Shown here in pieces: positions 22,469-33,759 of a DNA stretch of 64,000 nt. The position numbers were made by a program, and so were the translations under genes. Under the pieces are notes generated by a model, which was not told where the DNA came from, did no database searches, and saw only the letters and a program-made list of their open reading frames with translations. Position 1 is the stretch's first letter; every line of letters begins with the position of its first letter. This DNA is from Aphelenchoides besseyi. Its lineage: Eukaryota > Nematoda > Chromadorea > Rhabditida > Aphelenchoididae. The stretch covers positions 6,882,001-6,946,000 of the forward strand of contig JAMPIQ010000001.1 of the NCBI GenBank assembly GCA_024699855.1. Reading direction: 5' to 3'.

Positions 22469-24077
22469 TTACTTTGGTCTCTTCCAAAAACTGTTTTGAG
22501 AATTTGTGTCGACACTTTCCGTAACCAAAATCACATAAACATAAAGAAAATGATTCCGACTAATGAGACAAAACCCACCGGTGGCCGCCGCGCTCTCATT
22601 TTCTCCGTCCGAATCACTATCGGTAAGGAAGTTGTTGGAGAGTGGATGCTTCTCGATGAACAGATCTTCCAATTCCTGTGGTAATACCGGCAAATCGGGA
22701 AGAGAAATTTTTCCATGATTGCAGCAATCATTAAAAGTCCGTTTGTTGCCGACTCGTTCTTCTTCGAAATGTAAAGCTTCACATTCGCATTGAACGTTCA
22801 TCTTACTCTGCCGATGTACTGGAACATGAATTGGAGTTGCTGCGATGTTCAATCGGACTCGTTTCTCTTTTGCAGCAATTCGAACACTTCTTTGTCGTTC
22901 TTTTTGTTCTTCTAATCGTTCTAATTTTTGGCCTTCGTCTTCAGCTGCCCTTTTGGTTGAACTGTAGTTTTTCATCTGCTCTAATCGCTTTGCCCGTTTT
23001 TCAGGATCCACTTTTTCGTCTATTATTTGGATTTCATCGGACGTGTCCATTAGCTCGTCATCGACACGTTGATCATCATTGTTGGACGAAAACATTGCTT
23101 GCAAAGTGTCGAACAAATTCAAACGTTTTTCGAACCCACTCTCGTTTCTTCGAGTTAAAAAGACTCCGTGTTGATGTTGGCTGACGTTCTCAAAGAAGTT
23201 CTCGGCATTGGATACAACATAAGCAGCACAATTTGAGCCATCTAGTTGTTTATCGCCTTGACTTCCAATGTCTTTCCAAAACATGTCATCAGTCGGATTC
23301 AAACCGGTCCATAGAGCAAAGAGTTGACTGTAAATCGAACGAATCAAAGTAGAGACGTCTGGAGAAACGGATTGATGTAGTGAATCGCAAAAATGCAGCA
23401 AACACTGACGATTAATAACATTCTTTTCCATGATTGCCAACACGTAGTGACCGCTTTTATAGATCGGAATCAGCAAATAAACGGTTTCATTTGGATGAAT
23501 CGGCGACTTCACGATGCAGTACTTCGTCGGATTCGACTCCGCAATGCGATAATGATCGATCCAAAATGACAGACATCAGGCCAATCCTTAACGGACTGTT
23601 AGCAATTAAAACCGACAGACCGAAGATAATTGACTCGTAATCAATCCACTCGTTCAAGTTCTCCATGTCCGGCAACTGTTTCTTGGCTAATTGGCATTCG
23701 GAACGAGCAGAATAGCAAAGATTGCTGAACTGACAATGGGTATGGAATTTCGCATCAAGAACTTCTTGGATGGTGATTTTCGTTTCTCGTGAATCGAAAT
23801 TGAAATCCCGCATTTGTCTCAAAATTCCGGCACTTTCGATCGCTAGGTTGTGTGCTGCCATCTCTGCCACCTCAACAGCACCACTAGGTGGTGCTTCTGC
23901 AACCTCATTTTCGGTTTCGATGACAATTGGATTTGCCGTCGACGCTTCTTTAGCTGCTTTCTGTTCCAAACGAATTTTACGCATTCGTTCACGGTTCTTA
24001 CGCTTACGTTCTTCTTCACGCTCCTTCATCTCCTCATCAGTCAATTGAAGCGGACGTTTCGGCATTTTCGTAATCAA
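22469..24077 (-). CDS. Transposon Ulp1-type (C48) cysteine protease region, frame-shifted
   Basis: The first open part (24077-23487) has a Lys/Arg/Glu-rich helical N-terminus (MPKRPLQLTDEEMKEREEER) and NLNEWIDYESIIFG, typical of the start of a Ulp1 fold. A +1 shift near 23550-23490, or an unrecognised short intron, leads to the second part. There the catalytic residues sit in context: His in YKSGHYVLAIME, Asp in LLHFCDSLHQ, Gln in GDKQ, Cys in LDGSNCAAYVV. A charged linker follows. Near 22580 a GTGGGT donor and a CAAAACAG acceptor would join to FGRDQSKRKWLSIPQKTEQR and lead toward the integrase, suggesting one protease-integrase polyprotein gene. Such proteases usually act on SUMO- or ubiquitin-like substrates or process element proteins; the role here is inferred. 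Confidence 0.75.
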
Positions 24078-25173
24078 GTTCTTTGGATTTTCTGGTCTCG
24101 ATGTGGCTGTTTAGACAATACCACGCCACAGGTATTGAATCCTGGCTGTATAAGACTTTGCCGCGCCACTGACAAAATCTGCGTTCAATTCTTTTTATGT
24201 CCGGCAATCCGAACCACGTATTAATAAACGCGAAAAACAATAGGGGCGAAAAATACAACAAACGAAAGGGGTGATTAGGGATAATGAAGTTAAAACAGTG
24301 GGTTATCCCACAAAATCGCAAATCGACCACTTGACGGCACGATCCACCTGAAATATCCCTTCGAAAATGACAAATCAAACGTGTGTACAACCACCAATTC
24401 GCTCGATCCTTGTGGCAGAATACGAATGATGCGATCTGAAAAACAACATCAAGATTATTACGATGATGTGAAAGACAAAGATATAACCACAAAACTCAAT
24501 GTTAAACGACTTACGTTGATACGAAAAACACTCGACAACTGCTCTTTTCACTTTCCAGACAACGAAATGAATCGTGATTTACTTAAATTTTCATTCGTTG
24601 TTTCGTTAGCATAAAAAGAGTCGTTCATTCGAAAATAAATGTGCACACGAATCGGTCGGTCTCAGGACACAAACAGACAGACGCTACTCAATTATTTATA
24701 GTGTGGATGGATGTGGATGGATATGGAAATAGCTTTTGTGGTATAGAAATGATTATATGCAAATTATTCATTTATCTTACCGACAAACTTGAATATGTAA
24801 ATTAAGTTGCAAATTAAAGTAAAAATGATTTTTTATGCTTCAAATTGAATGGATTCGGAGTCCTTTTAATTGCTTGAATATTGAAAAATCAGCGATCATC
24901 CACAAGAATGTACAAGAAATGTTTGTGTAGAAGGAGAAGGAAATAATGGAAAATTAATGGAAAGAAGAGGCGGAAAATAAACAGTCACTTTGCTTTAGCA
25001 GTGAAACACAACAATTTTCTTTCTGACTTCATTTATACGCGTTCAAAGCAGCGCGCTTTTTCTTCTTGGCGTTTTGTTTCAGCTTTGTTCAACAAATTTT
25101 GCATACCATTTTTGCTTGTTTGCGAAAAGCAATTAATTCATTGTTTTTCAGAGTCATTCGTTCTTCGCGCAAA
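24078..25173. promoter_or_regulatory. Central AT-rich region between the divergent transposon genes
   Basis: It contains no supported exon. A short GGAT-rich run (TGGATGGATGTGGATGGATA, about 24704) is present. The position suggests a bidirectional promoter for the protease-integrase and serine-protease genes. Confidence 0.35.
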
Positions 25174-26486
25174 ATGGCTCAAACGATCCGAATCAAGATG
25201 CATGGGAAGGAAGAGAACGTGGCGTTGTCTGGAAATATGATCAATAAGAGCTCCATCAAAGCCGCCTTTTTGCTTGCCGATGATGCAGTTGTGAAGTTGT
25301 CGTATGAGACCAATGGCATGCAGATTAATTGCGAGTAAGTCACATTTTGAATTATTTCTGATTTATTTTAATTTGTTTAGGATTGATCAGAATTTTATTT
25401 GAAATTTGGAATCTGGAAGAAAAGTTGCTGGGAGAGTTGTTTTTTTCGCGAGCTCATTGTGACGGGAAGTATTTTATTGGGGTGTGGTTTAGTTATAGAG
25501 GTGATCCAGAGCCATGCTTTTTGTTGCCGGAAGTTTGGCCGAACATGGAGTTTTTTGCCGAATCAAACAGGGCACCGTCTCGATCAGCGAGGCCGATGGA
25601 TGTCTGTGTGTTTAACATCATATAATCTTTTTATTATTATATTTTAGCTCGGAGCAGCGCTCCGGTTTATGTTCCAATAGGTATGCACTTTTAATGATTT
25701 TATTGAGTTCGATAAGAACCTAATATTTAAAGTACTTTAACCGTTATGTTATTTTCAGAAACTGATGCTCTTGTTCAACAACTCGAAAACTATTTGTTTT
25801 ACGAGAAAGGCGATACCAAGGCTTGCTTCACTGTAATTTCAATTCATCATGCAGTCAGCTTCAATCATGGACCTCACCAGAATTGGAATTCAAATTCAGT
25901 TCAGGTATGTTTTTAGTATCTATAATCTAAAACACTCGTTTTTGTTTAGGATCAAACGTCGGTGACCATTTGCAGTCAAGCAGGACAAGAATTTCCAACA
26001 CAACTGATTGAGTGTAATGCTGATATGGATTATGTTGTGGTGCGTTCCGAGGTTCCGCTTGTTCTTGTGCCGCAAACGATTTCTTTGCCGCGCAAATTGG
26101 AACGATACATTCTTTTGGTATTTTTTATCTTTGAAACAGTTTCATAATTTGCCTTTCTTTTGTAGGGTTATCCAAATGTCAGTTCGAGTTATCAGGCACT
26201 TGAAGGCATCTTTTCTTCCGTTCAACTCAATAGTAAAGGCCGCATGCGTGGTTCAAGTGGAAGTCAACCAGGATACAGTGGTGGACCTATCTTCAACTAC
26301 AAAGGAGAGCTGCTTGGCATCAATGTTGCAAATGAATCGTCAACGAAATTTATTGGACTAAGCGGTCGAACTATGATGGACGAGCTTTTCAATGAGATTA
26401 ATGCTGCTTTCTTGTCTCGTTCAGTCATTGTACCAGTCTACTATTTAGCTATGGGAATTCACGAAAAGCTCAATTTTCAGCAATAA
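25174..26486 (+). CDS. Transposon-borne trypsin-like serine protease
   Basis: The 3' exons are clear: PVYVPIETDALVQQLENYLF, then TKACFTVISIHHAVSFNHG, TSVTICSQAGQEFPTQLIEC, NADMDYVVVRSEVPLVLV, GYPNVSSSYQALEGIF and GSQPGYSGGPIFNYKGELLG. They end at TAA 26484-26486. His in HHAV, Asp in MDYVVV and Ser in GYSGG make a plausible S1/HtrA-like triad. Exon 1 (MAQTIRIKMHGKEENVALSG) begins at ATG 25174 after a TTTTTCAG, a possible trans-splice or intron acceptor. The exons between about 25380 and 25650 cannot be placed in one frame with confidence, so this part may be damaged. AATAAA lies at 26508. No signal peptide is seen, so an intracellular protease is likely. The gene lies wholly between the TIRs. 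Confidence 0.7.
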
Positions 26487-26759
26487 ATTTTTGACCGATT
26501 GTCTATGAATAAATTTTGTTCTTCTGTACTGTGTTTTTATGGCTTTTTGATATTTTGAGTTAAAAAGTGTAAAATTATGCATGGATTTTCTGTTTTCATT
26601 AAACTTGATTAAAAAAGAGAATTTCATGCAGGATCTTGTGCATGGCGATGTTTTGGGATGAGAGGATTTTTGTGGTGAAATTGAAGATAATGTACATGAT
26701 TTGAGGTAGTTTATTCTTTTAATTTGTGAAAATATGTATAATTTTGATGATGGGATTTT

Positions 26760-26836
26760 GACCTCTTTTATCAATGAAATGTATACTGCGCTTAAAGAAA
26801 AACCCCTTGCGCTAGAAGCCGCCTTTATATGCTACT
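26760..26836 (-). repeat. Right terminal inverted repeat (77 bp)
   Basis: Read on the plus strand it begins GACCTCTTTTATC and ends TTTATATGCTACT. It is a perfect inverted match to 20135-20211; the match stops sharply on both sides. Confidence 0.95.
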
Positions 26837-29581
26837 CTCAACAAATTCCAAGCATTACTGTTAAACCTCGAATGTTCCTCAAGCATTATTTTTCTTTCCA
26901 CCAAAGAAAACAAATGGGTTGTTGATGTAAAATCTAATCAACATCGATTCCACGCTTCGAAATTTGTTTTGCAACACATTCGGTTCTATTTGATGTTTGA
27001 TAAGCGAGACTGCGGGGTTGAATTCGAAAAGTCAATGGTGCACAAAATTGCATGAAATTTGAGTTGACTGCGAAGTGAGAAATCAACTTTTGGGTTCACA
27101 TCGAAGGCGGAAATCCAAAGCGCTCGTCACCGTTTGAATAAAAAGTGGCAGTTGGATTACAATTGACTTTGTTTCTACATTGTAAAGCTGCCCGATATTT
27201 CGGCTCGTATGTTGGAATTGTCCGAGGGAATCCCATAAAATACGATTCCTTTCGCTTGGCCTCAACGTCGGCTGTCGCTTTTGATCCGCGCTAAACGATG
27301 TCCCGAATTGGCCCCAACGTATGTTTTTGGCGCACCTCGGCAAAAGTCTGCAATTGACAAGTGAGTTGAACGTAAATGCGCGAATTGTTGTCGACTGTCG
27401 CATTTTTGTAGTGAGTGGTCAGTTTATTTGATGTAAATGCCAATGGACAAAGGAATCGTTTGTTTAAACAGAAGGGAGCGTTGTGTTTTGTTGATCAACA
27501 GGCAGGTCAACGCGGGACACCACGAACACTTTTCGCTCGTTGTGTTTACCTTTTGGTCAAACCAACATCAATGAGCACCTTGGCAAACAAATTGAAGACC
27601 AACCGAAATCTGCATAACGCCCACACATTTGCCGTTGACCTGCGAAAACATTTAGAAATGCCGTAGCGTTTCGTTGTTTCCCACAGTTTTGCCAAAAATT
27701 TTATGACAACCCCGTGAACAGACGTTTTGACCGTATACCTTGTGGTGTGAACATGAAACCTGCAATTCCCCACGGTTCTAATTATCGAAGTTTGTTTTTA
27801 CCGAGTACTTAAACTGTCTCGTTTCTTCGTACCAGTACACAAGGTTCACGGTCATGAAAAATCTGCTTGACGAGCTTATCGTATGAAACTCGAACTTCCG
27901 TTTCCCACGATCAAATCGACTGACCACTCATGCCGATCTGATGAGCGTTTAAGGTGCTAATCCCCATCCATTTTCTGCACAGGTTAACGTGTCATTGAGA
28001 TTTGGAGGCGAATGTTCGGCGCCCATTTCGGTGGTCTCGATTTCCGCTTTTGGTCATTCAACTCGTTCGTTCTTGCGGAAATCTCAAACCCGCCGCTGAA
28101 TTGTCCACAAACGCGGGTTTTCTTTTCGAAATTAATGAGTTGGTCGATGTTTTGGCTTTGAATAACCGACACAATTCGCTCTCCACACGTTTTCCCAACA
28201 CTTCCGCTCCAACTGACGAAGCCAATCGCGCTCCCCAACTTTGAATGGCCACAAATACCGTAAATGGCGTTCGCTTTCTTGGCACATTCATTTCGCTAAA
28301 CATCCAGGTGTACGTAACAAAAACTGTTTTCGCAATTTACGAGCGCCATCTTTACGATCGTGGATAACTATTTCTGGCAATTGCGTCACTGCTTGGCGCT
28401 TATGACACGACGACCGGAACTCGTTTTTGTGTAGTTGAGTCTTTGCAATTGAATTTGAATTGAAGGGCGAAAGACAGCAAAGTGAATTGGCAAATTGGCC
28501 GTGGATTGTGGCCCCCATGTTTTGGCAGCGTTTCGGCCACAATCGCAAATCTCATTAATCATACTAAGATGATGAACAAGTTGTCGGTCGGTTCCGCACC
28601 TTTCAATTCGGTGGCTACGTTGTGTTTTTATGAATCTCGTTGGACGCAGTGACTTCTTGCTCGAACCCACGCTCTTGGCCTTTTCGCCGCTAAAATCTGA
28701 TTTCCGCGATGTTTTTTACTCACACTCATAAGCGCTTTTTACTGCGCCATCCGGTGCGCATTTTGAGTTGTCACTTTGCTCCCAAACGTTTTCCGCTTTT
28801 TTCTTGACCACATCGACTAACTCCCTCCTCTTCGACTAATCCACGACCTCAAACGGTGCCGCACTCGGCTAATGCCGTGAGATTACCTGGTGCTTAGTGT
28901 TTGGCAAACATGTTCGAGTAGATGGAAAAGGAAGTTTGAACACAAACAATCCGGTTCGCTATGTTCTTTCTCTGATGTCCGTTGAGCCATCTGCTTCATT
29001 TGAGCTCTGTGAATCGACACCGACTGCTATGATTCATTCCGTTGGGTGTCGTTCCGTTGCGTTTTTCATTCACAATTTTGGTGTGCATTTTCTTCTTCTT
29101 CCGATCGGCCTCGTGCGGACCATTTTTGGACGTCTTGATAGGGGACGTGAGCAATGAGAGAGTCCTGATTAACGCTCATCGGAATGGAGCCAGCGGCAAG
29201 AAGAATGTGAGGAGCTTCCTCTACGAATTCGCTCAATCACGACTTCCGCTAATGATTCTCGAATTGGTTGTGAATTCTCTTGTTTTTAAATTTCACAGCC
29301 TGAGCTTCTTTCCCCTTAACAATTCAAATTAGGCAACAAAGAGGTTTGTGTTCTTTCGTCTATTCAAATCAACGAGCGTGTTTTCGCTTCAACGACTCGC
29401 CGACTCTGTGCCCGCCCTTACCTTTCACGGTTTTCACATAACAATAAGCCAAATTTTTTTTGATCTTTACTTTTGGCCGAAAGCTTTTTGTTGACCACGT
29501 GTTGAAATGCCAATGAAAAACTGCGCGTGCCTTAAACCAAATGGCCACATTGCTCATTTCAGATCGATTGCTAAACGCAAA
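26837..29581. other. 2.7 kb without a supported gene
   Basis: Only overlapping unsupported ORFs occur on both strands. The best-looking one, plus 29042-29332, has a hydrophobic start (MGVVPLRFSFTILVCIFFFF) but no recognisable domain. The stretch ends in a TTTCAG just before the next ATG. Confidence 0.4.
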
Positions 29582-30176
29582 ATGCTGTGGTTGAGGTTTT
29601 GGATGTGCGCGATTTTGACTGTTCTGCTCGATGCATCACGAGCTAACGATCGACAAGTTCACGCGACTCTCGCTCACAAACCAAATCCCGGTAAGTGAGG
29701 TCGATGGTCACTTTCTCTTAACGACTTCATTTAGAGCAACTAGCTTTCTTTAGTAACGTTGCATGTGCACAAAAATGCATTTTACAATGTCAACCAATCA
29801 TGGCCGAAAACCAAAATACTCTCTACTTGTGTCCGAAATTGAAACCACCGGAGAAATCGTTGAGTGAACGATTCATTGCCGAAGCATCATGGCCGTGGCT
29901 CTTTTTCCTCGGTGTTCTTGCTCTTAGCGTATTTTTCTGCTTATTATGCATGTGTTGGAGTTGTTGTTCTCGAAGTCGACGACGAGCGGACCACAGTTCT
30001 CGCGAGCCATTGGCAATTGATCGACGAATGTAAGAGAACGAAAAGTCGATTGAAGTGAGTAATAAAAACGTTTTAGCGAAGAAATTATTGGCGATCATCC
30101 CGATCATCCACATCATCAGCACATTATTCGTGGTGAACGAATACACGGAGGATCGAAATACGTTGTGGACGTTTGA
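29582..30176 (+). CDS. Small type I membrane protein, unknown
   Basis: Three exons encode a signal peptide (MLWLRFWMCAILTVLLDASR) and a short ectodomain with clustered cysteines (FFSNVACAQKCILQCQ, NTLYLCPK). A transmembrane helix (WPWLFFLGVLALSVFFCLLC) and a basic, His-rich cytosolic tail (SRSRRRADHSSREP, DHPDHPHHQHIIRGE, KYVVDV) follow. TGA is at 30174-30176. Introns are about 45 nt (CCCG|GTAAGT, ATTTAG|AG) and about 45 nt (AT|GTAAGA, TTTTAG|C). About 165 residues. I do not recognise a family. The exon starts 22 nt after a TTTCAG, compatible with trans-splicing. Confidence 0.65.
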
Positions 30177-30593
30177 ACGAATCCCATAGGCGCTTACTGC
30201 TCCTTTCTTCTACCGATTATTCCAAGCCTAATGGACTTCTGCTCATGTTTTCTCTTAAAGTTTTATTGTTATCGTCTAAACTCAGGAATTTGAACGCGCG
30301 TAATCGGTCTACTGAACTTCTTTTGGTCTACGGTAGTTACTCTTGTCGAGTTTAGTTTCTTCTCAACTTCTACTTCCCTACTTGCAATTCAAATTTACGT
30401 TCTTCGAATCAAATTATTGCATGTCACTAATTTGTTTAGTTTAATTCATACGGGTATCTCTTGTTATGCCAATTTCTTTTCCAGTGGTAAAATGACTTTT
30501 CCCAATTTTATATTTGACCTAAGATTCTCATACAATTACTTCGAATAAAATACAATTGTTGCTAGCCATTAAATTAGTTGGATAGGAATGTGG
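30177..30593. other. Convergent 3' region
   Basis: This is AT-rich non-coding sequence between two converging genes. AATAAA (plus, 30545) lies near its right end. No other feature seen. Confidence 0.4.
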
Positions 30594-31797
30594 TTACGAG
30601 AGGAATAAGTCAACGACTTTCTTTGCGATCGTTCTCGAGTCTTTGAGAACAAAGGCATGATCACTTCCTGTGTCGTCAAAAACCACTCGATCTTTACCGA
30701 TCTGTTGAGCAATATCGTCAGCATACTCAGTTGGTACCCAATGATCGGAGAGTCCTGAATCCAATACTATTACACACATCCAACTGGCAAATTACCGTAA
30801 TAAAGATGAACATCGCCTTCCTTCAGCGACTCCTTCAATTTCGGGTCTAGTGAACGCACGATGTCCAACTCGTTAGCAGCCATATTACATACGTTGCGAA
30901 AAACTAGTCCGTCAATCAACTCAGCGGCTGCTTGGTTCACTGAAGCCGACGGTGGAGGTCGTCGAATGAACAGACGAATCAAAAATCTCTTAATTTCAAT
31001 CGGCAACCAACGAAAACCCCAAAGAGAAACTCGAGTAAGTGTGTCGTATTTCCGAACAAACTAAAAGTTAAGGATTCCAACGACCTACTTCGACGATTAC
31101 CTACGTTTATGTACGGTCTCACTCGTTTACCGGCTCAAATCCAACAAATTTTATTGCACCAGGACACCGAAACTCACCGGGAGTATCAGCCATGTTTGTA
31201 AGAGTAGGAAACAAACCGATTAAGTTGACTTTAAATCCATCAACTTCCAAAAGTTTTTTGATTCTGCAAAGCGAAATCAATTTCCATTCGTTGAGACTTA
31301 CTTTGCTCCAATGAATGCACCGATCGAATGTCCAACAATCACCAAGTTTTTGTTTGTCATTGTTGGAGAAACAATGTTCTTAACAAAATCATACGCATGA
31401 GTGATTTGATCGTGTAAATCAAATCGTTCTGAAGACTTAAAATTAGTTTCCTATCAAACATCTAAACAACCTAACAACTGATGTTTTTCCAGATGAGCTA
31501 ATCCCGGAGGCAACGGCACATGATTCAAATGTGCCAACGTGAATGTCTGACACTCTTTATTTAGAAGTTGCACAATCGCTAAAGCGAAATCATCATAGAA
31601 ACCATCGTTGCCTGCAAATTAACTACTCTCGATTGCTGTTACTTCAAGCACCAATTACCCGGATTCCCAGGAAGAATAAGAATCGTTGTATCATGTTTCG
31701 CAGTCACCTCGTCCAAATCTTTTGATGCGCGAACAGTCGAATAGCGAGTCCAACGGGCATTGAAACGACACCACGTTTGCAATTCAGAGATGTTCAT
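30594..31797 (-). CDS. LDAH: LDAH-like lipid droplet-associated alpha/beta hydrolase
   Basis: The N-terminus MNISELQTWCRFNARWTRYS leads to ILILPGNPG-NDGFYDDFAL, the NPG/oxyanion block typical of LDAH (C2orf43). The nucleophile elbow is LVIVGHSIGAFIGAK (Ser). Later blocks are LIGLFPTLTNMADTP, RFLIRLFIRRPPPSAS, AANELDIVRSLDPKLK and LSDHWVPTEYADDIA. The catalytic His is in GSDHAFVLKDS. About seven exons with 40-50-nt introns keep one frame; the second-last intron follows LYYG. The family binds lipid droplets and acts on cholesterol ester or triglyceride metabolism, with its exact substrate debated. No key residue is missing. Confidence 0.9.
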
Positions 31798-32025
31798 CTT
31801 AGTTTACTTTATTTAGGTTTGAGGTTCACTTTCATGAAAACACATAATAAGGTTAGCAACCAGCAAACAACGATCACAAATTTAGCGATAGCGAGTTGAT
31901 TATAAATGAATCCATAAAGTCGATTTGAAAACGATTGTTCCACGATGCCAACGATGTTTGGCTTTTCGTTTCAGTGAAGAAATTTTGTTGAAACCTTGTA
32001 ATTTGGATTGTTAACGTTTTTTAGA

Positions 32026-33759
32026 ATGTCCAAGTTATCACCGCAACAACCGAGTACTTCGTTTGTTTCTGCCGCTCCTTCAAATGCCGTAGTTGTCAAG
32101 AAGACGATGAAGGCGCCGATTTTGAGTGCGGAAAACCGGCCGGTGAAATTGAAGGAAAAACCACGAGTTATGTTGGACGAAGAAGAGTTCACGAACAAAC
32201 TGACGAAGATCATCGAACGAGATTATTTTCCCGAGCTGGCGAAACTGAGAGTAAGTCATATTTTTGGGGTTTCGAATTCCAATTGTTTTCAGGCACAACG
32301 AGAGTATTTCGATGCGGTTGCTGAAAATGATGTGGAGAAGATACGGGAACTACAATTGCGCTATACATCCGATCTAACCAAGGGATCAAACAATAAACCA
32401 ACTCGTCGATTCAATTTGAATGAGAAACGATTCGACGTTGATACCGAAGTGGAAGAAGTGGTCGTGAATCCGGAGGGTCAAAATGACGAGGAAGAAGCGA
32501 AGAAAACGGAACTTGTCGACGTTGATAAGCACACGGTTCAAACATTTGTCAATACTTATATCAGCGAAGACTCGAAATCTTTTCACGATCTGATGGAATA
32601 CGAGAATAAGAAGCATCGTGCGAAATACGATCTGTTTATGAAAGCTGAAGAGCGACATAACACCGAATTAGTTGAACGTGCGAAACCGATGATTTGTGAG
32701 GCAGATCGACAGCTAATTGAACGAAAAGAACCGGGTTTGTTCTTTACAACTTTATGTCAACATTCTTGTTTAGAGGATAATCGTCCAAGTGAAATTGACA
32801 ACTGGTCTTACAAGGCTCGAAATGCCGTACTATACGGTCCCGAAGGTGCGGCGCCAACGTTGAAAGAGTTCATGGAAGCGGTTAAATGCGAGAGTCAGAA
32901 AGCGATCAACAAAGCTGGTACTCGTATAGACACAAAAACTTTAAATTGGGACAAAGTAAGTGGAATGCTGTTGAACAGATGACATTTTGGTTTCAGAAAA
33001 CGAATGCAAGTAATCAATTTGCCGTTGCAAAAGTCGATATTTCTGGAGAGGAATTGGATCCACGAAGTAAATTAGCTCAACAATTCGAACCGTTGCCAAC
33101 ACCCGATCCAACTTTACAACCGGGAGATTCACCGTTCATTACTTGGGGATCCATCGATGGAACACCGTTTCGTTTAGACGCCGCCGATATGACACCACTT
33201 CCCGATCATATTCCCACTTTCAAGATGCCCGAAATGACGAAGCGTGAAATCATTGCTCACAAGATGGTCGATAAACTGAAGCAACAGAATCGAGAAAAGA
33301 AAAAGTTCTCACAGAAAATGACCGAAAAATTGCGGTAAGCTATAGCCTTCGGATCCGTAACATCAAACTTAGTTTAGAAATCCACATACTCGTCTTTCGA
33401 GTGTTAGTCGATTCTCCATGATGTCACCGGCTGCCCATCGATTTGTACAAACGAAGCTCGGCATTAAAACCAAAAATACCGGAACTAGTAAAAAGTAAGT
33501 TGCTTTGGAGCATTTGGTTTGATGTTATTGCTCAATCAAAACCATATCAGGTTTTGTATGGAAACTCATTTACGCGTTTTATTGCAGGACTCCAGCTTCT
33601 GTTCGTCTTCAACCGCCGTCCGTACGCTCAACACCGCGCGCCGATCATTTGCAAGTTCCAACGACTTCCGTTTCTTCAGACTCCAAATTAGAGCCAATGG
33701 AAAGCGTGATCAACGAGAATCTTCTATCCGTTCGAAAACAGAAACAACAGTCCCTTTGA
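32026..33759 (+). CDS. ESS2: ESS2/DGCR14 spliceosome-associated protein
   Basis: ESS2 joins the catalytic (C complex) spliceosome. The protein begins MSKLSPQQPSTSFVS and has the Es2 signature LDEEEFTNKLTKIIERDYFP, RYFDAV-like (QREYFDAVAENDVEK) and SEIDNWSYKARNAVLYGPEG. It continues with FITWGSIDGTPFRLDAADMT and a C-terminal helical block (IIAHKMVDKLKQQNREKK), ending QKQQSL with TGA at 33757-33759. Introns include 32735-32773, which is 39 nt, a multiple of three and stop-free; the family alignment (KEP-EDNRPSEIDNW) supports removing it. The ATG sits one base after TTTTTTAG, which looks like a spliced-leader acceptor. Confidence 0.95.

Larger units (their letters stand above)
20135..26836. mobile_element. 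6.7 kb DNA transposon with 77-bp TIRs, Ulp1-type protease, integrase and trypsin-like protease
   Basis: The ends are inverted copies of one 77-nt sequence beginning AGTAGCATATAAAGGCGGCT, with no mismatch by eye. The minus strand carries a Ulp1/C48 cysteine protease region (24077 to about 22469) followed by a DDE integrase with H2C2-like N-terminus and a Cys-rich C-terminus (about 22270 to 20704). The plus strand carries a trypsin-like serine protease gene (25174-26486). An integrase with a Ulp1 domain and Cys-rich tail fits the Ginger group best, which is related to Gypsy integrases. The terminal bases AG...CT do not match the usual TGT start of Ginger1, so the class is uncertain. The 5-bp flanks are CTCGA and CTCAA, a possible imperfect target duplication. 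Confidence 0.88.

Noticed and set aside
24037..24492. Minus-strand 151-codon ORF upstream of the Ulp1-type gene
   Set aside because: Protein-like in places, but rich in Cys/Phe/Arg typical of out-of-frame reading, and no splice junction to the protease gene was found.
20135..26836. Polinton/Maverick identity, suggested by integrase, C48 protease and AG ends
   Set aside because: No DNA polymerase B, packaging ATPase or capsid genes, size is only 6.7 kb, and no 6-bp target duplication is seen.
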